Made by a program: the position numbers and the translations under genes | Shown here: positions 45,881 through 58,822 of the stretch, piece by piece | How the letters are laid out: each line of letters begins with the position of its first letter | Position numbering within the stretch: the stretch's first letter is position 1 | DNA from: Microcebus murinus | Lineage: Eukaryota > Chordata > Mammalia > Primates > Cheirogaleidae | NCBI RefSeq assembly: GCF_040939455.1 | Contig: NC_134108.1 | Coordinates: forward strand, 51,273,501 to 51,337,500 | Reading direction: 5' to 3' | DNA: 64,000 nt | Notes under the pieces: generated by a model | What the model saw: the letters and a program-made list of their open reading frames with translations, nothing else | Told to the model about the DNA's origin: nothing | The model's database searches: none

Positions 45881-47266
45881 GCCCTCATACATGGGAATGA
45901 TGGTTTTGGGTGACATCTGTTCACACGTATCCTGTGTGAGACATGTGGCCCACATGTCTCAGGAAACAGCGAGGAAAGGTTCCATTGGGATTTAATCTTG
46001 AAAAATAAAACATTAGTTTCATCTTGTGTATGGAAATAATTTTATTTTCTCTATTTTGAAATAAAATAAATTATAGTCACATCTTGCCCTGATTCTTAAA
46101 CCAAAAATGTTGACAATTGGAGTTTTGATTAATTTTCCTGGCATAATTGTTTTCTGACAAACTTGTACAGGTACAATCCTTAACTGTATGTTTGATTTTT
46201 CATAGTACATGCATAAACAAGGTCATTTCTTTGCAAAAATATTCCAGAGCTTTATCAATTTTCCCAAGGGATTCAATTCAATCCTTTGATATTCAAATGA
46301 TCTCTTTTGAAGCACCTATCTTGTCATCATCCTTGAATTTTCTCTTCTTCAATTGTTAACTGGTGTAACTTTCCCAGACTCTCATTTGTTAATGGCTTCA
46401 TGTGTCTGATTTGAGTGGTTTGCCAATAACACTTTCACCCACTTTCCAAAAAGTCTATATTACCCAAGATTTGCCATCTCTTTGTATTTTTGCATATACA
46501 CTATGCAAAACAATCAACAAAAAGCATCATTCATTACTTCAAGGGTACTGGCTAGTGTAAAAAGGGAAAGAAGTGATGGCAGAGGAGAAGTGAAATAGCA
46601 GAGTGATCAATTCATTTACCTAATATTTTTGTGTTATGATGGCTTTTGCTTTCTCTGGGCAACCTCATACATAACTCAAACTTGGTAGGAATGTTCATAT
46701 ACCGCGGAAAAGTACCCAATTAAGAATTTAGACAAGGAAAAGTAAATAGATTTCATTTAGTGTATCAACTCCGATTGGTTCGTAGTGGCTGTCTAAAGTA
46801 TTAAGGTAAGAAGGATCCTGAATCTCTTTTTGACTTTGCTAGGGAAGAGTACTATGATTGATTAATAATGTCTGCTGGGATGTGGGAGGGGGAGGGACAG
46901 TCTGTGTGCTACACAGCTGACACAGCCGATGGTAAATACCCAGCAAATGCCAATTTTTCTCTCTTACAATGTGTCAATGTTGGGAGGGTTATACAAATGG
47001 TCCTTACTCAGAAGGAGTTCACAGTCTGAGGAGAGATAGAAAGAAACCAGAATTGGTTGAATATTTATTCTAATAGTAACTGCTTGGCTGCTTGGCCAGC
47101 CAGATGGTCAGAAAGAAGCCTAGCAGTTATTGGGGACACATACGACTTTTTATTGTGAGGACTTTTGCTTCTCTCTGCCACCTTGCCATTATGGAAATGT
47201 AGATGTAAAACAAGAAAGTTAGATAAAGCAGGAATATTACCTCTTGCTATAGCTCTGACTCTTCAG
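45881..47266. other. Anonymous AT-rich sequence
   Basis: 46000-46560 is AT-rich and may be a decayed repeat that I cannot classify. No coding region is supported. Confidence 0.35.
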
Positions 47267-47334
47267 CCAGGCTGATTTGGGTCTAATTCCAGCCACAGTA
47301 TTTACTATGTGCTATTGGGAAAGTTACTAAGTCT

Positions 47335-47342
47335 GTCTAGAC
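47335..47342 (+). repeat. 8-bp target-site duplication of the hAT element
   Basis: 'gtctagac' is exact at 47335-47342 and 47535-47542. Eight base pairs is the hallmark of hAT transposases, and the site is a palindrome. Confidence 0.95.
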
Positions 47343-47534
47343 CAGGGGTCCTCAAACTGTTTAAACAGGGGGCCAGTTCACTGTCCCTCAGACCGTTAGA
47401 GAATGTGCATTGTGGGCTGGGGACGAGTTGGCTGCTAAGAAGGACAGGCAGCTGCGGCAAAAACACCTGACCGGCCAGATAAATGTCCTAGGTGGGAGGC
47501 ATGTGGCCCGCAGGCCATAGTTTGAGGACACCTG
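47343..47534 (+). mobile_element. Non-autonomous hAT miniature transposon (MITE), 192 bp
   Basis: The ends are 'caggggtcctcaaact' and the inverted 'agtttgaggacacctg', matching at 15 of 16 positions. The interior has 'cagttcactgtccctcagac' near the left end and 'aggcatgtggcccgcaggcc' near the right. There is no transposase. CAG...CTG-type ends with an 8-bp duplication define a hAT element. The low divergence between termini and the exact duplication suggest it is younger than the MIR it split. The termini resemble those of hAT families reported as mobile in some mammals (SPIN/OposCharlie-type); the exact family needs a library search. Confidence 0.92.
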
Positions 47535-47640
47535 GTCTAGACGCTCAGTTTCCTCATCTACAAAATGAGAATAATAATAGTAGCTGCCACATTGGATTGT
47601 TTTGAGGACTGCGTGTGTGCAGCAATATCTCCCTTACTGA

Positions 47641-48575
47641 AATGGGGATGGCAAATTTCTCCCCCAGGAAAGGGATTCGATGCATAGTTAAGGGTGATGC
47701 ATGCACAGTGCTGGGAGATTGCTGTACACCTAACCCTGGGCTCTCCGGGATGTTGCTGGAGCCAGAGAAAGAATTTGCAGATGCACAAGAAGCTGGTGAG
47801 CCAGCAGGGTTAATGCTCAGCGTTCTCAGCTCTGTCCTTCCTGCTTCTCTCCAGGAATGCGGCAGTTGCCCAAGCAATACTCCCAGCTCCGTTAATTATC
47901 TTAAAAGCTAATCAGAAGATACCAGGAAATGCAGCATTCTCTGCATGCCTGACCTTTGCTGAACTCTTAAATGCTTTTGTCTGAGAGAAAGTTGTATTAA
48001 TTCAAATCTATTCAATCTTACAGTTTCAACCTTCTCTGTTTCACCGGAGCTAAAGGTATACTTATTCTCCAGCCTGGGAGGGAGCCTGAAGCACTTAAAA
48101 TAAAAGAGCTGGGAGGAGGGGATAGGGAGGGTAGGGAGAGAGAGAGAAGGTTATTTTATAGTCTGAGAGTCAATGGGGAGTTTGTTTTACCAGCTCATTT
48201 TGAGATTTTTCTTGTTGACATGAAGAGATAGCTTTTTTCAGGGATGAAAAAATCAAATGATTCAGAAGCAAAGGAGAGCAAAGACCACATAGACCACAAT
48301 TTAAAATATCAGTAATTATAAAGATATACAACTATTATGTACCCATAATAATTTTTTAAAAACTGCCAAAGATAAATAAAATATCAGTAATGACTTTTGC
48401 AGCCAGAAGGGTAGTAAAATAAATGATTACTCCTCCAACATAAATTGTAGATGAGCACCCTTTGTAAATCTGGTTCACTTGTAATTTTGTCTTAAGATGT
48501 GGGAGCATCAGTTATAGGGCAGAGTGGAAGGCTCTGGGAGGGAGAAAGCGCCTTGGGCTCACAGAGGTGATGGTA
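47641..48575. other. Anonymous sequence
   Basis: No gene or named repeat. 47880-48060 is repeat-free and AT-rich. Confidence 0.35.
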
Positions 48576-48715
48576 TCAGGTTTGACCATCTTCTGGACTC
48601 TTGAGACAGACACACCTGGCACCTACCAGTCCAGCTTTGTCACTCTCTAGTTGTATGATGTTGGGCCATACCTCTCAAACCTTTAGTCTACTTGACATGC
48701 AATGGTGCCATTAGT
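48576..48715 (+). mobile_element. MIR SINE fragment, plus strand
   Basis: 'ccagctttgtcactctctag' and 'ttgtatgatgttgggccata' match the MIR 5' region. Confidence 0.6.
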
Positions 48716-49384
48716 AGTCAAGCCAAGCTAAGCTATGCTGCTATATTTCCACCCAATAATGAATAATTCATTGTAATTAACATTCAGCATTTTGTAGTTT
48801 ATTATCTCCATTTCAGGAAATAAGGGACTTGTCCAGAGTCCATGCCAGGATTCAAGCACAGCTTTGTTTACTGAAAATCCCTTTCTTGGTTTATTATATC
48901 TTGCTGATCTTACAGGTGAAGTCATAGGTACCATGAACAGCTGTTGCTCAACCACACTGAAAGCAATTATCTTAGATAGTCCTGGTGCAGCCTCTTTGGA
49001 GAAATAAGCAAAATAAAAATGACTTGTATGGCATATAATACCAAGCACAATTTTTAGGAAGTGCTCATTATCCTTCGTTAATTGGAAAAACAATTTTTTC
49101 CCTTTTACATTGCTTAGGCTTTCTTTGCATAATCTATACTCAGTCCTTAGCCTTGTGTGGATAAAGGCTGAGAATGTTCTACAGCACTTAGGAGGGCGGG
49201 GCTCTGTGCTGTTCTCCAGTCAGTAGAAGCCTGGCCGCTTCCTCTGCGTCGCTCATTACTGCCTAAACCATCTCACTGTGGCCCAAGGGCCCTTGCCAGT
49301 TCTCCTGCTCTAATATTACTAAGCCAGCTCATAGCTACTCAAGTCTTCTCAGCTCTTCTTTTAGCCTAACTTGCCCCAAAGTAG
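48716..49384. other. Anonymous sequence
   Basis: A 121-codon minus-strand frame (48728-49093) shows no recognised domain. Nothing else is supported. Confidence 0.35.
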
Positions 49385-49550
49385 TCCCTTTTAAACTTTA
49401 ATGTGCCTGTGAAACTTCCAGGGATCCTGTTTGAGTGCAGTTTCTGATTCAGTAGGTCTGGGTTGGGGGTTGAGATTCTACAATTTCATCAGGCATCTGG
49501 GAAGTGCGAATGCAGCTGGTCCTTAGACCACACTTTGATTATAAAATAAA
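49385..49550 (+). mobile_element. MER5A-like hAT-Charlie element
   Basis: 'ctgattcagtaggtctgggt', 'tgagattctacaatttcatc' and 'ggtccttagaccacactttg' follow the MER5 consensus. Confidence 0.7.
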
Positions 49551-49594
49551 ATTTACCAGCTTTCCCATCCAGAGCAAATGGAGCATCCTGAAGT

Positions 49595-49797
49595 CATATG
49601 GTTCTTTTCTTTTCTTTTCTTTTCTTTCTTTTTTTTTTTTTTGAGACAATAGAGTCTCACTCTGTGTTGCCCCAGGCAGAGTGCAGTGGTGTTATCACAG
49701 CTCACCACAATTTCAAACTCTTGGACTCAAGTGATCCTTGTGCCTCGGCCTCTCAAAGTGCTAGGATTACAGGTGTGAGCCACTGCACCCACCAGCC
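49595..49797 (-). mobile_element. Alu with internal deletion, minus strand
   Basis: A (CTTTT)n and T-run tail precedes 'gagtctcactctgtgttgcc', and the left-arm end 'ctcaaagtgctaggattaca' follows without the middle. 'catatg' flanks both sides (49596 and 49797), a weak candidate duplication. Confidence 0.85.
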
Positions 49798-50044
49798 ATA
49801 TGCTTCTAAAAGAGCTTTTGAAAAAATAATAAACTCTGCTATGCACAAATAATTTACTAAAATGGTCCACTCTTTAAAGATACTCTTCCCCTGGAAGAGC
49901 ATCGGCATGTTGTATCCTCATAATGCCATGCCAGGATTTTCTGTGGATTCTCTAACCCTGTGTTTTATTACCACATGTGCTTATATCAGCTTTTGCCTAG
50001 TGCTTCAAATGTAGGCCTCTCTGAGAGCAGTGCCTCTAACCTGA
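49798..50044. other. Anonymous sequence
   Basis: Nothing recognised. Confidence 0.3.
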
Positions 50045-50165
50045 TGTCCGAGGTAACCCTCGGCTGGCGGCGGGTGGCAAGCGCGCCTGGTGGAGCACCA
50101 CGGCTGGAGGGTTGGCGTTCTCCCCTCTGCACTTCGCCGCGAGCTTTGGCCTCGGCAGCTGGCTG
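50045..50165. promoter_or_regulatory. Short CpG cluster
   Basis: About 12 CpG in 120 bases ('ctggcggcgggtggcaagcg' and 'cttcgccgcgagctttggcc'), in otherwise CpG-depleted DNA. Too short for a standard island. Function unknown. Confidence 0.35.
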
Positions 50166-50989
50166 CCATTGTGAAGTCTGGCTCATGGAACCATGGTTTC
50201 CTGACCAGGGGCTTGACATGCCCTCTCCTTAGTACTGGAGACAAGCTTCTTCTAGCACCTGACAGAGCAGGATCTACTTACAGCTTTCTCCATCTGGTGG
50301 CTTCTATGAGTCAATGGGCTTTGGCTGCCAGCAAGCACTCTGGAACTTTAGTCCTAGTGTTGTCCATATTTCCATGTCCTTCCCAGCAGATCTAAGCAAC
50401 TACTGTCCTGCTCCTGCCTGTCAGACATTAATGTCTCTTCTCAGGGAAGTATGGGAAGTTCTTTTACCCACATCCCCTCCCCTTCCACCCTGCTGTGAAC
50501 AGCTGAAAAGGCAGCCAAAAGTCAGAAGACCCTCAGAGAGAAATCTGCAGCATGGCTTTAGGGACGTATCCAGGTGTTACTTTCTCACTGAGTCTCAAAG
50601 CTGCAACCAAACACTTTCCCGGCACCATTCTGATGACATCCACTGCGCAGATTAGGGAAGCCCTGTGGGTGTCAGTGGTGTGCCCTGTGGGGATGGAGAA
50701 GGAAGGCTACAAGATGAACTCGCCTTTTGGTCTTTATGCCCTTCACACAAAGCTGGGTGCCATGGCAACCACCGGCCTCTGTAGCCAGGTCTTCCAAGAG
50801 CCTTCCTGTAGGTCAGGAGCATCTCCGCAGGCTGCTACAGGGAAAAGATAACTTGAAAATTTTCCCGTCAATCACTAAGATCTGACACTTTCAAAATGCT
50901 TTCTGTGTGCAGCCCCTTCCCTCCCTCCACAGCCGGCTCCCACCTGGTCCAGCCCTCCTCCCTGAACCTAGAGGCCTGCACTTGTTCAG
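50166..50989. other. Anonymous sequence
   Basis: Overlapping frames of 99-113 codons occur (50314-50851) but show no recognised domain, splice context or familiar protein. Confidence 0.35.
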
Positions 50990-51372
50990 CACGTGCTTGC
51001 ATGTAAAATCTCCCTAAAGCATTGCTCTGCTTGGGCCATTCCCCCACTTAGAAACCTAAACTAGCTCCACATTACCTCGGAGTTTGAGCACGAATATCCT
51101 GCTCATTTCAGGGCCCTCTGCAATCCGGGGTTGCGGCTGTCATTCTCATTCCCCCCACTCCAGTGGTGCTCAGGTCCGCCTGCTTTCCCGGCTGTCTCCC
51201 CTCCAAGGCTGGTCTCCCGGGCTCAGAGTGCTCCCTCCACCCGGCTCTGCTGTTTGGATCCTCCCAAAGCACCTTGGCCTTGCCCTGCCCTGTGCCCTGC
51301 ACAGGTGCCATTAACGTATCGACGTTGTCCATCCTCCTCAACAGACTCAAGCCCTGCTGGGCAGGCAGGGGC
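50990..51372 (+). mobile_element. L2 LINE fragment, plus strand
   Basis: 'cacttagaaacctaaactag', 'ctcatttcagggccctctgc' and 'tcattctcattccccccact' follow the L2 3' region with heavy divergence. Confidence 0.45.
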
Positions 51373-51374
51373 AC

Positions 51375-51785
51375 TGTAGCAATCTTCTTGGACTGCCATA
51401 ACAAAACACTGCAGACTGGGCAGCTCAAACAACAGAAATTAATTTTCCTATGGTCTGGAGGCCAGAAACCCAGATCAAGGGATCAAGAAGCAGGGTTGGC
51501 CTCTCCTGAGGCCTCTCTTTTTGGCTTGCAGACAGCTGCCTTCTCACTGTCCGCACATGGCCTTGCCTCTGTGCACAGGCGTCTCTGGTGTCTCTGTGTG
51601 TCCGGATTTCCTCTTCTTACAGGGACACCAGTCAGATTGGATTAGGGCACACCAATGGCCTCATTTTAACTTAATCACCTCTTTGAAGGCCCTGTCTCCA
51701 ATGACAGTCACACTCCGAGGTACTAGGGGTTAGGGCTTCAACATATATATTCTGAGGGGACACAATTCAGTCCCCAACATGCACT
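51375..51785 (-). mobile_element. MaLR MLT1-type LTR, minus strand
   Basis: 'tggactgccataacaaaaca', 'gctcaaacaacagaaattaa', 'tacagggacaccagtcagat' and 'ggcttcaacatatatattct' followed by 'gaggggacacaattcagtcc' cover nearly the whole LTR. Confidence 0.88.
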
Positions 51786-53322
51786 ATCCTCTGTGGCTAG
51801 TGCATCCCCAGCACCTGCCCCGAGTCTGCACGTGGGCGGCAGGACCTAGCAAAGGCTTATCCCTGAATGACTCCCTCTCCCTGAGGTGTCCTGGCCCTTC
51901 CCGCCGGGATTCAGGCCCAGGCCCAGTCCTGCCCAGCCTGTGGGCCTTTCTCAAGCTGTGGCGACTTTCTTACATATCTACTTCTCCGATCTACACATAT
52001 GCACAGTCTCACATTGCTAACTCTTTCAGGGGTTGCATCTTTGTCCCTTTAACTAGTGTAGACCCGTGGGGCTGTCTCTCCCTAGGTCAGGCACAAGAGG
52101 CTACTCTAAAATAAACTCCCCTCCCCCAAAGGAATGGTGATTTCCCCCTTAGGTACCGTCCGGATCTACTATTGGTTAAAATCTCCATCGAGGAGATCCT
52201 TGAGGGAGCTACAGCCAGGTCCAGGGAAAGGCCCCCCTCCGAATCACCCAGCCTGCCAGAGCAGAGCTGGAATAGAAGCTGTGGGTTTGGGTACTTGAAC
52301 CCATACACTATGTTTCTTTTGTCCTAGAAATAATCACAGGCCAGGGTGGGAAACACAATCTGTTCAGCAGCCTTTCCCAAATAATAGATTGAAACATTTT
52401 AACTACCTTGAAGCATTTCAAAGCTGCATGGAGATTTTGTTTGGTTTCCAACCATTATTCTCTTGCCAAGCTGGGGAGCTTGTCCTCTGAGATTTAAAGA
52501 GTTAAGACTGGCTATGTCTCCTACACATTCCCGGGCAATTTAATTATTGACCCAGCTTGTAAATCATTCATAGTTTTCCAGAGGTATCCATACACTTCGC
52601 TGGCAGCAAACAGTGTCCTGGGCTATTTTGGTTGGGGTCAGGGAGAATGTGAAAAAAATTAAGAATAACAACACTCCGTTTCCTCCCTGAACTTTAATCG
52701 CCACTTTAAATAAAACCAAGCCTTTCTTCCTTAGCCACCTGCTCAGAGCACCTCAGCTCACTGCCAAGACAGCTCTAGTTTCACTCGCCATTCTCCGTGC
52801 CACGCCACCCCAAGGACACGAGGCCACTTGGGTTTCATCTAGGAGTGAAGTCGCGGGGATCAGCCATCTTGCCTGGAGTCCCTCTGGGTCACGGCCAGGG
52901 CTACAGGAACACAATATCTTACATCTTAAGTAACTCTTCTAATCCTATCCCTTAGGGGCTGGATAAGAAGCAATGGCTTTCAGCTGGCCTGCCAGTGAGG
53001 CATTTAAGCGGGTTTGTGGTTAACCAAGGCCACACACCCAGTGAGCAACAAGATGGAGTTTAATTGTAGCCATGTCTGGTGGGGGCCCCACCTCTATGGT
53101 GTCCGGTATCTGAGCAGCCCTGCCCACTTTCGAATGAGAGGGGAGGTACGGTCAGGTCTCACCGGCTGGCTGAGTGGTTCAGGTCCAATGCCTGTGAAAA
53201 CAGACACCGAAATAATCAAAGGACTGCATTCCTTTGTTAAATGGCAGCTAATCCTCCCTCCTTTGAAGGAACAGAAACCACAGGTGACAGTCAAGCCCTT
53301 AGTAGAATCAGCTGTTTGGTTT
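51786..53322. other. Anonymous sequence with a repeat-free AT-rich core
   Basis: 52370-52740 has no transposon signature and contains homeodomain-type cores ('caatttaattattgaccc' near 52537). It is another candidate conserved non-coding segment. No coding region is supported. Confidence 0.35.
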
Positions 53323-53354
53323 CCCCCCCCCCCCCGCCCCGCCCCTGCCCCCCA
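53323..53354 (+). repeat. C-rich homopolymer tract
   Basis: Thirteen C followed by CCCC units separated by G and TG. Such a tract could form i-motif or G-quadruplex structures and is prone to sequencing error. Confidence 0.9.
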
Positions 53355-53509
53355 AGTCCTGTAGTTCTCAGAGTCCAGAGGAAACTTAAAGATGTTTTGG
53401 TCCATTTTACAGACAAGAAAATAAATGGAGGCTGGAACATTTCTATTACAAATTAATCCCAGCTGGAAATAGGCTATTTTATTCAACCTAGAAAAGAAAT
53501 TAATAGCAA

Positions 53510-53968
53510 GAGACCTTTTTTTTTTTTTTTGAGACAGAGTGTCAGTCACTCTGTTGCCCTGGCTAAAGTGCCATGGCGTCAGCCTAGCTCACAGCAACCT
53601 CAAACTCCTGGGCTCAGGCGATCCTTCTGCTTCAGCCTCCCAAGTAGCTGGGACTACAGGCATGCGCCACCATGCCCGGCTAATTTTTTTCTCTATATTT
53701 TTAGTTGACCAATTAATTTCTTTCTACTTTTCGTAGAGATGGGGTCTCGCTCTTGCTCAGGCTGATTTCGAACTCCTGGCCTTGAGCTATCTAGCTGGGA
53801 CTATAGGCCACCATGCCCAGCTAATTTTTCCATATATTTTTAGTTGGCCAATTAATTTCTTTCTATTTTTAGAGCTCAGGCTGGTTTTGAACTCCTGACC
53901 TTGAGCAATCTGCCCGCCTCGGCCTCCTAGAGTGCTAGGATTACAGGCATGAGCCATCACGCTTGGCC
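53510..53968 (-). mobile_element. Lemur-type Alu with internal partial duplication
   Basis: A normal reverse Alu (T-run, 'gagacagagtgtcagtcact' onward) reaches the left arm near 53790. It then repeats part of the right arm and the linker ('ccatgcccagctaatttttc', 'tagttggccaattaatttct') before finishing the left arm, giving about 450 bases. Flanking 'gcaaga' at 53508 and 53970 hints at one insertion event. Confidence 0.85.
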
Positions 53969-54494
53969 GGCAAGACATTTTTTAAGGTAAACAATTGAAT
54001 ATTGAAAATGCCAAAAGCTGATGTAATTTTACCAAAGCTAGAGGCAAATCTTCCTCAACTTGTTCTGTCAACACAGTCTGGTTTCTAGTCAGTTCGGCAG
54101 AGCCAGTCTGGAGGCAGGTTTTCCTCGTGGGGAAAACTACTGGGCTCGCTGGGCAGTTTCTTTGTGCTCCAGAGCTGCCTCTTTGTTTCCTTTGGATGTG
54201 TAGTGGCTCATTGGTGGGAAGGAGTCCAGGAAGAGATCTATCTGCAGGGGAATTTTTAATGGCTTTATATAAGTATTTTACAGGCATCCTTGCAGACCAT
54301 GCTATAAGATGTGGCACTGTCACTACCTGTCCCCTTACAGAGGCTTCTCAGAGCCCGAGATTCCAAAATCAGACTTCACAGGCAGGTGGTCTCAAAGCCT
54401 GGCATCAATCAGCTACCTTTCTCATCAGCCTCATTTTTCACCTTTAGAGAACATCTGTTAGAGTCAAGCAAATCCTTCTTCCAAATTCAACTCC
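53969..54494. other. Anonymous sequence
   Basis: Nothing recognised. The frames of 106-113 codons on both strands overlap each other and have no known domain. Confidence 0.35.
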
Positions 54495-54592
54495 TTTTAT
54501 TTTTGAGATAGAGTTTAGCTTTGTCATTGTCACCCTGGGTAGAGTGCAGTGGCCTCATTGTAATTCACTGCAACCTCCAAATCATGTGTTCC
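54495..54592 (-). mobile_element. Alu arm fragment, minus strand
   Basis: 'tttttgagatagagtttagc' and 'agtgcagtggcctcattgta' followed by 'attcactgcaacctcc' mark the right-arm end of a diverged Alu. Confidence 0.75.
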
Positions 54593-54629
54593 AAATCTAC
54601 TCTTGCTTGTTACCACTTCTGGCCAGTTG

Positions 54630-54800
54630 CTTTGAATATATTAGTTTATTTAATATCCACGAAAATCCTACAAGGTGGTTTTATCATCTCCATTTCTCAG
54701 ATGAGGAAACTGAAGCTCTGAGCATGTAGGCGGCTTTCTCAAGTTCGTATAATTAGTAGTATCGCCAGTGCTATCTTCATTCCATGATGCCATTTGGCAA
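54630..54800 (-). mobile_element. MIR SINE, minus strand
   Basis: 'tctcagatgaggaaactgaa' and upstream 'aatatccacgaaaatcctac' match the reversed MIR core. Confidence 0.75.
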
Positions 54801-56534
<1,734 letters not shown>

Positions 56535-56544
56535 CACAGTGTGG

Positions 56545-57827
56545 CACTCAGCTTAGAGAAAGGCCTGGGGAATTCTGGAGAGGGCTGCCTGGGACGGATG
56601 CAGCAGAGACGACTGAGAGTGCCGAGGAGAGGACCATTGATAAATGTTGCTGTGTGCCATGTGTTTGTCTCCTCTTCCTGGTTTGCAAGAACCTCAAATA
56701 AAGAATTTGAGTCTTTGAAATTCCTTCTTGTTCCAGACTGGATTCCTCTGACTACCAAATCACCCTGAGACTGAACCATGTGGATCCTGCCTTTATACAG
56801 GTTATACCTGAAAAATATCCCTGTGTCCCCTCCGTTGCAGGGGCTTTCTGCTCCTTTGCTCTAATCTTATGATTACGTAGCATCAGACTTTGGCTACCCT
56901 GAGGTGGATCACAGTAATTCGGATGGGTCTACAATACGTCTAGACACAATTTACCTCTGGTTTACTTAATTAATCTGAGTGAATCCCAGAGGAATTGTTT
57001 TAGTACCATGAATGAGAAACTTTCCAGTTGGATTTATTTAAATAGTGAGGACCTGGGAACCTATTCCAATTGTATTTAGATAATGCCTGTTAGATAAGCC
57101 CCAACATATTTCAGGTTTGTTCCATCCTCCTGTTTAGAGAATCCTAAGAAGCCCACACTTGGCCTGTAGGAATGTAATCAGAAGAGTCTTTCAGAGGAAA
57201 CAGTGATTCTGCTGGTGTCCTTTCAAATTTTATTTCTTATTAGAAAAATCTCCAGTGCCATAAGCTGTCAAAAAGATGTGGTGCTGTATTTATTTATAAC
57301 AGAAATATCTTCAGTAATTTTTTCCCTGTGTGTTTAACTAGAGGAGTTGTTTATATTATTTATCAGGTTCTGAAAGGCAATCTTAGGCACCACTCAGCAG
57401 CTCTGTCTGTCAAGCGCCAGTGGAGGCCAGGAGACGTGTCACTGTGCTTCCCTCAGCTGCCTCAGAGTTGGGATTTCTCTCTCGTGCTTGTGGAAATGGT
57501 GCATTATTAATTTGAGGGCACCTGACTAACATTTTATGTTCATTCAGGCTTCCAAAGTCAGGGATGCTGAGTCAGGTCTTCAGAACCTGTAGCTTGGAGT
57601 TTGGGAGATAAAATTAAAGTGAAAGGTGACTGGAGTCCAGGCTTAGGTGGGAAGAAGGAAAGCCCCTGAGCAATTTTCTTGAACCAACCTACTGTGTGTT
57701 TGAGTCCAGTTGGGGCACAGTGTACAGGAAGACACAGAGAGGTAAACAATGCATAATTGGTTCAATAGATAAATGATTAAACATTTGAAACAATGCTTCC
57801 TATTTAAAGAACAGGCAGGATATTTGG
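56545..57827. other. Anonymous sequence, partly repeat-poor
   Basis: A polyadenylation-like 'cctcaaataaagaatttgag' sits at about 56690. 56950-57310 is repeat-free and AT-rich. Nothing coding is supported. Confidence 0.35.
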
Positions 57828-57838
57828 GTGTCAGAATT

Positions 57839-58156
57839 TTTTTTTCTTTTTCTTTTCTTTTTTTTTTTTTTAGACAGGGTCTTGCTCTGTCACCTGGACA
57901 AGAGTGTAGTGGTATCATCATAGCTCACTGCAACCTCTCAAACTCCTGGGCTCCAGCAATCCTTCTGCCTCATCCTACTGGATAGCTGGGACTATAGGCA
58001 CATGCCACCATGCCCAGCTAGTTTTTCTAGTTTTTGTAGAGACAGGGTCTCACTCTTGCTCAGGCTGGTCTCAAACTCCTGACCTCAATGGTCTTCCCAC
58101 CTTGGCCTCCCAGAATGCTAGGATTATAGGCATGAGCCACCACACCCAGCGCTTGA
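57839..58156 (-). mobile_element. Full-length Alu, minus strand, with target duplication
   Basis: 'gtgtcagaatt' is exact at 57828-57838 and 58157-58167. The linker is short, without the TA insert, so it is an older type than the lemur-specific copies. Confidence 0.95.
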
Positions 58157-58239
58157 GTGTCAGAATTGAAGGTCAATGTTACCCAGGATTTGTTTTTCAG
58201 GGTAGAGAATATATATTTCCATGCATCTCCATAGGACAT

Positions 58240-58395
58240 TTTTCTTTCTTCCTTTCTTTTTTTTGTTTTCAATTGAGACAGGGTCTCACTATGTTGCCCA
58301 GGCTGGCCTCAAACTCCTGGACTTAAACAATGATCCTCCCACCTCAGCCTCTCAAGTAGGTGGGACTACAGGCAAGCGCCACTGTACACGGCTTG
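58240..58395 (-). mobile_element. Alu monomer, minus strand
   Basis: A T-rich tail then 'gagacagggtctcactatgt' to 'ggactacaggcaagcgccac'. One arm only. Confidence 0.85.
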
Positions 58396-58822
58396 TTTTT
58401 ATTTCTTGTTCCTCTTCCACCACTTCAATCAATATATAGTTAAAACTTGATCTCCTGTTCTGCCAACAAATTCCAATTCTAATTCAGTTAGTTATAGCTT
58501 CTACGTGAGGCAGTCAATACATAGTTTTGTATCAGTTGGGGTTTGATCGAAGACACGGAACCCCTGTGAGTGATGCAGAATGAGGGCCGGAGGGGTCCTG
58601 CCTTTGCACTGTGGGAGCTGGGGGGAGGTGGTCTATGCCCATCGTTGCCCCCGTGGTATGTGCTGTTGGGTCCGAAGTCCACGTGTGTCAGACAGGCAGT
58701 TGGGATGGGAGCTGGGTGTGGATAAGAACAAGGACAGATAAGACGCTGCAAAGACAAATTAGAACCCACAAGGACTGATGGAGACTGTGTATTTCTCTTA
58801 TCACCTCCAACCTTAATTCTGT
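58396..58822. other. Anonymous sequence
   Basis: Nothing recognised. A minus-strand open frame of 161 codons (58488-58973) overlaps the relic that follows and is Pro/Ser-rich without a domain. Confidence 0.35.

Larger units (their letters stand above)
47267..47640 (+). mobile_element. MIR SINE split by a hAT miniature element
   Basis: 'gggaaagttactaagtctgt' (5' half) and 'agtttcctcatctacaaaat' followed by 'gagaataataatagtagctg' (core and 3' half) lie either side of the element at 47343-47534. Confidence 0.85.
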
